This document shows positions 58,344 through 64,000 of a stretch of DNA of 64,000 bases, piece by piece (the first letter of the stretch is position 1; each line of letters starts with the position of its first letter). The notes beneath the pieces were generated by a model that was not told the origin of the DNA, made no database searches, and saw nothing but the letters and a program-made list of their open reading frames with translations. Origin of the DNA: Tessaracoccus lacteus (lineage in GTDB: Bacteria; Actinomycetota; Actinomycetes; Propionibacteriales; Propionibacteriaceae); contig NZ_CP123967.1 of assembly GCF_029917005.1 (NCBI RefSeq), positions 2,294,001-2,358,000 of the forward strand. Direction: 5' to 3'. Position numbers and translations under genes: made by a program.

Positions 58344-59801
58344 TTGGTGGTGACCCCGATGTTGGGGTTACGGTCGCCGGGCTCGGCATGACTGTCTGCC
58401 CCTGTCTCACGCATGATCCGGGGGGTGTTGTCACCGGGCCTGGTGGGCGTCAGATGACCGCTGATAGGGACACGGCCTCAACACAGGTCTATTCGTAACG
58501 TGGGTGCCGGCAGCTGACGCATCACCACCTCGACGACCGTCGTCTTCGATGGGGAAGGATGGTGGCCGTCATGAACAACGACCCCGGTTTCGACATCTGG
58601 TGCGGCCTCGACGTGGGCAAGGAAACTCACCATGCCTGCGCTCTCGACGCCGCCGGTCGGAAGGTATTCAACAAGCCTCTACCGCAGGACCAGAGCAAGC
58701 TCGAGGGCGTTTTCTCGATGCTGGCCGAGCGCGGCAGGGTGTTGGTGATTGTCGATCAGCCGAACACGATCGGCGCACTGCCCATCGCTGTGGCAAGGTC
58801 GATGGGCATCCAGGTCGCCTACCTGCCAGGACTCGCGATGCGCAGGGCAGCGGACCTCTACCCGGGCAGCGCGAAGACCGACGCGCGCGACGCGTTCATC
58901 ATCGCGGACGCTGCCCGAACGATGCCCCACACCCTTCGCCGGGTCGACCTCGGCGAAGATGCCCTGGCCGAGCTGAAGGTTCTGGTCGGGTTCGACGAGG
59001 ACCTTGCGGCGGAAGCAACACGATTGGCGAACCGGATCCGTGGACTCCTCACGCAGATCCATCCCGCACTCGAACGCGTAGTCGGACCCCGCTTGGCCAC
59101 AAAGCAGGGCCTCGCCGTGATCGAACAGCTCGGCGGCCCACAAGGCATCAGCGCAGTCTCGAGGGCAAAGCTGCTGCGGATCGTCAGCCATGCCAACCCG
59201 CGACACGCCCAAGACTTCGTCGACGCGATCTCCCACGCCTTGTCCGAGCAGACCGTTGTTGTCGCCGGCACCACCGCCGCTGAGCAGGTCCTCCCGAAGC
59301 TCGCAGCTGCCCTGCGTCAGACGCTGCAGCAGCGCTCCGAGTTGGCCGCGCAAGTCGAGAAGGTCGTTGATGCGCACCCTCTTGCCAAGGTCCTGATCTC
59401 GATGCCAGGCGTCGGGGTCAGGACCGCTGCACGGATCCTCCTCGACGTCGGCGACGCCTCGCTGTTCCCGACCGCGGGACACCTGGCTGCCTACGCCGGC
59501 CTCTCACCCGTCACCCACCGATCCGGAACCAGCATCCGAGGCGAATACCCAGCCAGATCAGGAAACAAGCACCTCAAACGAGCCCTGTTCCTCTCAGCGT
59601 TCGCCGCGCTCCGATCCGACCCCGCCAGCAGGGCCTACTACGACCGGAAGCGAGCCCAAGGCAAGAAACACAACGCCGCACTCATCTGCCTGTCCCGACG
59701 CCGAGTCGACGTCCTGTTCGCCATGCTCAGAAACCAAGAGCCCTACCGGACCCCCAACCCGACACCCCAGCCCCTCGCCGCTTGACGAGAACCATAGGGA
59801 C
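58344..59801 (+). mobile_element. IS110-family insertion sequence, about 1,458 bp
   Basis: The insert is defined by the two halves of the MFS gene. ACC occurs at both junctions (58341-58343 and 59802-59804). It carries one IS110-type transposase on the plus strand, a 215-bp 5' non-coding region, and a very short 3' end, with no terminal inverted repeats, as is usual for IS110. The long 5' region may hold the bridge RNA known for this group. Confidence 0.88.
58559..59785 (+). CDS. IS110-family DEDD transposase, 408 aa
   Basis: The RuvC-like DEDD domain has [20 protein letters not shown] (Asp), [15 protein letters not shown] (Asp for Glu region), and the [18 protein letters not shown] motif with paired Asp. 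The C-terminal transposase_20 domain has [40 protein letters not shown] with the catalytic Ser, and [20 protein letters not shown]. The gene is intact. The Met at 58571 is another possible start. Its product uses RNA-guided (bridge RNA) recombination in characterised relatives. Confidence 0.94.
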   Translation: MVAVMNNDPGFDIWCGLDVGKETHHACALDAAGRKVFNKPLPQDQSKLEGVFSMLAERGRVLVIVDQPNTIGALPIAVARSMGIQVAYLPGLAMRRAADLYPGSAKTDARDAFIIADAARTMPHTLRRVDLGEDALAELKVLVGFDEDLAAEATRLANRIRGLLTQIHPALERVVGPRLATKQGLAVIEQLGGPQGISAVSRAKLLRIVSHANPRHAQDFVDAISHALSEQTVVVAGTTAAEQVLPKLAAALRQTLQQRSELAAQVEKVVDAHPLAKVLISMPGVGVRTAARILLDVGDASLFPTAGHLAAYAGLSPVTHRSGTSIRGEYPARSGNKHLKRALFLSAFAALRSDPASRAYYDRKRAQGKKHNAALICLSRRRVDVLFAMLRNQEPYRTPNPTPQPLAA

Positions 59802-60295
59802 ACCCCCCCACAGCCCCATGGCGGCGCCGCGGCGATCGGGCGCGAAGGTGCGCATGATCACGGCCATCGTCTGGGGGGCCATCAGCGCGGCGCCGAGGCC
59901 CTGGACCACGCGGGCGACGATCAGCATCTCGATGCTGCCCGACAGGCCGCACCACAACGACGACAGCGTGAACGTGGCCAACCCGATCAGGAAAACGGGC
60001 TTGGGCCCGAACCGGTCGCCGAGCCGTCCCGTGATCAGGAGCGGCACCGCGTATGCCAGGAGGTACGCGCTGGTGACCCAGATGACCTCGTTCAGCCCGG
60101 CGTCCAGCCCGGTCATGATGTGAGGAAGGGCGACGTTAACGATGGTCGAGTCGACCAGGATCATGAAGAAGCCGATGATCATCGACCACAGCCCCGGCCA
60201 GGGAGACCGCGTTGAGTTCATGGGACACCTCCAAATGCGCCGGACGGACTATACGCCCCGCCCGCGTCCGGCGCCCATCACAGCCGGGCCGTCAA

Positions 60296-60430
60296 GATTC
60301 CCCTGATCGCCGAGCCCGTCGAGGTCCCTCGAAGCAACCCCGGTTCGCCGAGCCTGACGAGGTGCCTCGAAGCAACCCCGGTTCGCCGAGCCTGTCGAGG
60401 TGCCTCGAAGCGAAGCGAGAGGAACACCCC
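60296..60430. repeat. Three 48-bp tandem repeats (CGCCGAGCC(T/C)GTCGAGGTGCC)
   Basis: Units reading CGCCGAGCC(C/T)G(T/A)CGAGGT and CCTCGAAGCAACCCCGGTT occur about three times from 60309. They are a diverged form of the CTTCGACAAGCTCAGCGA family in the opposite orientation. They lie between the disrupted MFS gene's promoter region and the YdeI-like gene. Confidence 0.85.
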
Positions 60431-60476
60431 TGCCCCGCCCCGGCCGGATGCCCACCGCCGCTGGCAGGATGACGAC

Positions 60477-61196
60477 ATGATCGGACGCCACGGCGGAACC
60501 CCCGAGAGACCAGCGGTCTTCTTCGCCGACGCGGCCGAGTTCCGCGCATGGCTGGAGGCGAACCACGCCGTCGCCACGGAACTGTGGATGGGGCTGAACA
60601 AGAAACACGTGCCCATTCAGGGCCTGACCTGGGACGACGCCGTGCCCGAGGCCCTGTGCTTCGGATGGATCGACTCCGTGTCGCAACGCATCGACGACGA
60701 CACCCGTCGGCAGCGCTGGACCCCACGGAAGCGCGGCAGCACCTGGAGCAACATCAACGTCACTCACGTCGAGCGGCTCATCGCCGAGGGCAGGATGGCC
60801 CCGGCCGGCCTGGCAGCGTTCGAGGCCCGGGACCCGGCCCGGACAGGGATCTACAGCTTCGAGCGCGACGACCACGCCTTCACCCCAGAACACGCGGCCA
60901 TGCTCGCGGCCGACGGGGATGCCCAGCGCTGGTGGGACGCGGCGACGGAGACCTACCGTCGGATCGCGATGACGTGGGTGGCGACGGCGAAGCAGCAGAC
61001 CACGCGCGACCGTCGCATGGCGCAGCTGATCGAGGACTCCGCCGCCGGGCGGCTCATCCCCAGCCAGCGCTACGGCGCGGAGCCGGTCTGGGTCGCGCGG
61101 AACCGGAGGGCCCTGGGCCTGGAGCCTGACCCCGATCCCCATCCCGAGTGGCCCGTCGCCTCGGACGCCACCCTTCCCGACCGACGCCACCCCTGA
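60477..61196 (+). CDS. YdeI/OmpD-associated family protein, 239 aa
   Basis: The N-terminal domain has ELWMGLNKKHVPIQGLTWDD, EALCFGWIDSVSQRIDDDT and RWTPRKRGSTWSNINVTHVE, signature blocks of the YdeI (bacteriocin-protection) family. IYSFERDDHAFTPEHAAML and RRIAMTWVATAKQQTTRDRR continue the fold. The final residues (SDATLPDRRHP) and the stop are encoded by two copies of the 19-bp GACGCCACCC repeat, so the end is repeat-derived. The function is not established. Confidence 0.85.
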   Translation: MIGRHGGTPERPAVFFADAAEFRAWLEANHAVATELWMGLNKKHVPIQGLTWDDAVPEALCFGWIDSVSQRIDDDTRRQRWTPRKRGSTWSNINVTHVERLIAEGRMAPAGLAAFEARDPARTGIYSFERDDHAFTPEHAAMLAADGDAQRWWDAATETYRRIAMTWVATAKQQTTRDRRMAQLIEDSAAGRLIPSQRYGAEPVWVARNRRALGLEPDPDPHPEWPVASDATLPDRRHP

Positions 61197-61380
61197 CGAC
61201 AGGCGCCACCCCGGACTGCTGCCTCGCTCGGGCTCTTCGCAGACGCCAGCGATATGCACGGACGCCAACGATATTCGCGCGAGTATCGTTGGCGTCCGTG
61301 CATACCGTTGGCGCCGCGGAATTTTCGTTGGCGCCGCGGATTTTTCGTTGGCGTCCGGGTATTTCGTTGGCGTCGGCACG
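61164..61380. repeat. Cluster of GACGCCACCC and GACGCCAAC repeats with hairpin
   Basis: Two 19-bp GACGCCACCC units lie at 61164 and 61183 inside the YdeI-like gene. A perfect 21-bp-arm hairpin lies at 61253-61304 (TATGCACGGACGCCAACGAT starts the left arm). Several GTTGGCG(C/T)C units follow at about 61306-61376 with AT-rich spacers (GGAATTTTC, GGATTTTTC, GGGTATTTC). It separates the convergent YdeI-like and JetC-like genes. Confidence 0.85.
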
Positions 61381-61423
61381 GGCGGCACCAGGACCAGCAC
61401 CAATGCCAGGGGCCGGGCCGCGG

Positions 61424-64000
61424 CTACGACGCGGCCAGCCCGACCTTCGGCTTGGCCCACGAGCGGCCTCGGGTGTCCTTCAGGATGTCGTACTCGACGT
61501 CGACGTGCGGCTCGATGGCGCTGTACTTGTCGTTCGGCGCGCCGATGATGAGCTGGAACCCCAGGCCCCGCCAGGCGCCGATGGCTCGCTTGGTGAAGTG
61601 CGCGTCGGCCTTGATCAACGCCTCGTCGAGGAACACCGGCGCATAGCGCGGCCGGGACGAGCCCGCGTCGCCCAACTGATACCGCAGCGCCGCGCCGACG
61701 ATGAACGCGATCAGCTCCTGCGACTCGCCGCCCGACTTTTCGCCGATGTGGTCGTAGAGCGCCACGTGCTCCTTTGTGACGGCGTTGACCCGCTCGGCGC
61801 TGACGCGGACGTGGTTGCGCACGTCGATGAGGTCGGCGAAGTCGGGTGCAGTGCGCCGGATGCGCTGGATCAGCTTCGACATCCTGAGGTAGACCTGCTC
61901 GCGGTCGGCGTCGCTGACCGCGCCGTCTATCGCCTCCCGGACGGCCCTCAGGTCGCGGCGGAACTTCCGGCGCGGCTCGGACTGGTTCTCCCGCGTCGTG
62001 ATCTGCAGGCGGTGGTCGTCGTCGTAGAACGGCAGGTCCCGCATGATCGCGTTGATCGGCTCGATCCGGTCGCGGATCTCTCGCAGCGCCCGACCCAGCG
62101 CGGAGTCCAGGCTGGTGAGGTCATTGCCGGACAGTGTCAGCAGGCTGTCGCGCCACTCCCTCTCCAGCTCGTGCAGCCCGCTGGTCTCGAGGTCGTCGAG
62201 GATGCGCTCGAAGTCGCCGACCGACGTGTCGGGGTCGGCCAGGAGGTTCGGGTTGGGCCAGCGTTCGAGGAAGTTGGACAGCGTCCGACCGAGCAGCTCG
62301 CGCTGCTGCACCAGCGTCTGCTGAGCGGTCTCGTGGTCCCTGCGCAGCCGCTGGGACGCGGAGGCCAGCGCCACATCGAAGCGCTCGAGCTGGACCGACG
62401 GCGGCCCGGCCTCGTCATCGACCTCGCCCTCGAACTGCCCGGCGAGATAGGCCGCGTGGTCGTCGGCAACCAACCGCTCGTCGTCCTCGGCGGCGTCGAT
62501 GACGGCCTGCGCCTCGTCCACCTCCTCCATGACGGCGCCCCAGCGCTGCTCAACGGTCTCGGCGGAGGACTTCGCCCGGCCGATCTCCTCCTTGAGCGCG
62601 TCGACGTTCCGCCTGGCGGCCTTCAGCTGATGCTGCAGGTCGGCGATCCGCGGGTTTCCCTCGGTCACCTGCGCGACGATCGAGTGCCACTTCTCCTGCT
62701 CGCCCTCGACCGCGGCAACGTCGACCTGTCCCCACGACAGCTCGCACACCTTCCGCAGGGCGTCGGCCCGGGCGTCGACGGCGTCCAGCGCGCCCTCCGC
62801 CACGCCACATGCGTCAATGGAGTCGGCGAGCCGGCCACGAGCCTCCGCGATCAGGCGGGCGAGGTCGGCCAGTCGCCGGTCGTTGGAGAAGCCGAGCAGG
62901 TTCGCGCGACCCTGTCCGCCGTGCGCACCCCGGTTGCCGCGGGCGAGCTGGCCCGTGATGGTCAGCGCCCTGCCGTGGCGCGACAGCTCGTCCGGGCTGT
63001 CGACGCAGACGAAGTTGAACTGCTCCTCGAGCCTGTCCTGCAGCCAGCCCGTGAAGGGGCCGGTCCGGTAGTCGAGCCGGCCGGGCAGCGTCCGCGGGTC
63101 CTGACGGTCGGTGGTCGGCAGCCCGGTGTGGACGCCCTCGAAGCTCAGCCGCTCGGACACGCGGACGGCGTTGATGGCCGCCCGGAATCGCGGCAGGTGG
63201 GCCGCGTCGATCAGCAGGGTCCGGGCGAACCCGCCGAGCGCAAGGTTGAACGCATCACGCCACGGCTCGAACTCGGTGCGTACCTCGATGAGCTCGCCGA
63301 CGAACGGGAGATCCTCGACCGCGAGGCCCGCCGCAAGGGCCAGCTGCTCGCGCGCCCAGCTCAGGTGCGTCGGAAAGTTACCCGTCGCGCGCTGCGCGTG
63401 ATCCCGCTCGGTCTCGAGCGCCCGGACCTCGGCCTCTGCCGATTTCCTGGCGCTCTTCGCCTCCGCGTAGGCATCGCGTGCGGACTCCTTGGGCGCCGGG
63501 TCGGCCAGCGCGGCACGGGCACGGTCGGCGAGCTGGGCGAACTGCTTCGACGTGGTTACGTCCTCCCCCAGGACGGCCAGCGACTCGTCGAGCCGGGCGC
63601 GCGTGGCCCGGACGTCGCTCAGCCGACGCTCCAGCTCCCGCAGCTCGCGCTCCGCCATCTCCAGCTTGTCGCCGCCGGCCGCCCGCAGGACCTCGGCGAG
63701 ACCCTCGCGCGCCACCTCCGCGGCGTCGGCGGCCGCCTCCTTCTCCCGGACGACGGCGTCCTTAGCCTGCTTGACTCCGTGCAGCTCCCGCTCGACGCTG
63801 CGCAGCAGCCCGAGCCTCTGCTCCGCCCTCCACAAAGTGGCGGTCGAGCCGGGGTCGTCGAAGGATCCGACGGCGTCGATCAGCCGCATACGCTCGGCGG
63901 ACTGCTCAATGCTCGCGCGCTGCTCGCGGATCGGCTCCAGCGCGCGGACCTGCTGGCGCGCCGTCACCATCCGGGTGTGCGTGGACTCGAGCTCGTCGAA
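61424..64000 (-). CDS. jetC: Wadjet-type JetC / MukB-like SMC ATPase, C-terminal 858 residues (runs off right edge)
   Basis: The visible part holds long coiled coils (about 1-200 and 380-590 from the window edge), a hinge-like region between, and a C-terminal ABC head. The signature motif is EKSGGESQELIAFIVGAALR and the Walker B is PVFLDEALIKADAHFTKRAI, followed by LGFQLIIGAPNDKYSAIEPH. This pattern is that of JetC of Wadjet and MksB proteins, which compact and trigger cleavage of plasmid DNA. The Walker A end is beyond the window. No JetD-like nuclease lies downstream: the next gene is convergent, beyond repeats. Confidence 0.87.
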   Translation of the reverse strand, partial: FDELESTHTRMVTARQQVRALEPIREQRASIEQSAERMRLIDAVGSFDDPGSTATLWRAEQRLGLLRSVERELHGVKQAKDAVVREKEAAADAAEVAREGLAEVLRAAGGDKLEMAERELRELERRLSDVRATRARLDESLAVLGEDVTTSKQFAQLADRARAALADPAPKESARDAYAEAKSARKSAEAEVRALETERDHAQRATGNFPTHLSWAREQLALAAGLAVEDLPFVGELIEVRTEFEPWRDAFNLALGGFARTLLIDAAHLPRFRAAINAVRVSERLSFEGVHTGLPTTDRQDPRTLPGRLDYRTGPFTGWLQDRLEEQFNFVCVDSPDELSRHGRALTITGQLARGNRGAHGGQGRANLLGFSNDRRLADLARLIAEARGRLADSIDACGVAEGALDAVDARADALRKVCELSWGQVDVAAVEGEQEKWHSIVAQVTEGNPRIADLQHQLKAARRNVDALKEEIGRAKSSAETVEQRWGAVMEEVDEAQAVIDAAEDDERLVADDHAAYLAGQFEGEVDDEAGPPSVQLERFDVALASASQRLRRDHETAQQTLVQQRELLGRTLSNFLERWPNPNLLADPDTSVGDFERILDDLETSGLHELEREWRDSLLTLSGNDLTSLDSALGRALREIRDRIEPINAIMRDLPFYDDDHRLQITTRENQSEPRRKFRRDLRAVREAIDGAVSDADREQVYLRMSKLIQRIRRTAPDFADLIDVRNHVRVSAERVNAVTKEHVALYDHIGEKSGGESQELIAFIVGAALRYQLGDAGSSRPRYAPVFLDEALIKADAHFTKRAIGAWRGLGFQLIIGAPNDKYSAIEPHVDVEYDILKDTRGRSWAKPKVGLAAS

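Larger units (their letters stand above)
57303..60221 (-). pseudogene. DHA2-family MFS drug/H+ antiporter, disrupted by IS110 element
   Basis: The N-terminal part (60221 to 59802, 140 codons) has [40 protein letters not shown] and [10 protein letters not shown]. The C-terminal part (58343 to 57303) continues NGAGLLVGPLLGGFLVDAVG and WEWIFFVNVPVGL to SVLFMRPQIPSSR. Both halves are in the same frame and the break is at one GGT codon, so exact removal of the insert would restore a 485-residue protein of normal length. Both halves are otherwise free of stops, so the insertion is recent. It presumably exported drugs before disruption. Confidence 0.9.

Overview
The window is high-GC actinobacterial DNA. 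A mycothiol conjugate amidase (Mca), DUF4307, DUF4245, DUF2089 and a DUF4097-like protein, frequent GTG starts and many small Ser/Thr/Pro-rich lipoproteins all point to an actinomycete. The gene content and abundant CTTCGACAAGCTCAGG-type repeats resemble Propionibacteriales (Tessaracoccus-like), but that placement is an inference. Most of the window is ordinary chromosome with short operons on both strands.

Layout. 0-13 kb: nicotinamidase, small envelope proteins, a double GNAT protein, a CBS protein, cysE with an overlapping phosphotransferase, a ThrE-like exporter, an ArsR/CDF metal-efflux pair, NhaA, PutP and an amidohydrolase. 13.2-15.1 kb: a decay zone with truncated MFS, GH43 and TPR genes beside acetyltransferases. 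15.2-16.6 kb: a complete IS256-family element with a 9-bp target duplication. 17-26.3 kb: a defence island, described below. 26.2-55 kb: core genes ychF, ohr/ohrR, M18 aminopeptidase, rmuC, ilvA, ispH, xseAB, a Z-prenyltransferase, hemolysin III, phoH2, a DUF255 protein, rhomboid, mca, greA, ung, msrA, ybaK, a zinc metallopeptidase, Nudix, a Bax-inhibitor-like protein and a beta-CASP nuclease. 56-57.3 kb: a long tandem array. 57.3-60.2 kb: a DHA2 MFS gene split precisely by an IS110-family element. 61.4-64 kb: the C-terminal part of a Wadjet-type JetC/MukB-like ATPase, cut by the window edge.

The most interesting region lies behind the 3' end of ychF (about 15.1-26.3 kb). On the minus strand, co-oriented with ychF, are a type III restriction-modification pair (mod-res), a broken 5' copy of an ApeA gene, an intact ApeA HEPN gene, and a three-gene operon encoding a ThsB/MTH538-like TIR protein, a caspase-like protease and a small RyR-like protein. 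The TIR-caspase pair matches the architecture recently described as type IV Thoeris; the RyR-like gene is an apparent extra component. Direct repeats that each encode a version of the YchF C-terminus (VEFR plus a tail) sit at the ychF stop, between the broken and intact apeA genes, and at the far end. I infer that the 3' end of ychF is an attachment site where defence islands have accumulated in tandem, each bringing its own replacement tail for the GTPase. No integrase is visible.

Several repeat families (19-bp GACGCCACCC units, GACGCCAAC hairpins, CCCTGAGC/CTTCGACAAGCTCAGG units) recur between genes, and in several cases supply the last codons and stop of a gene.
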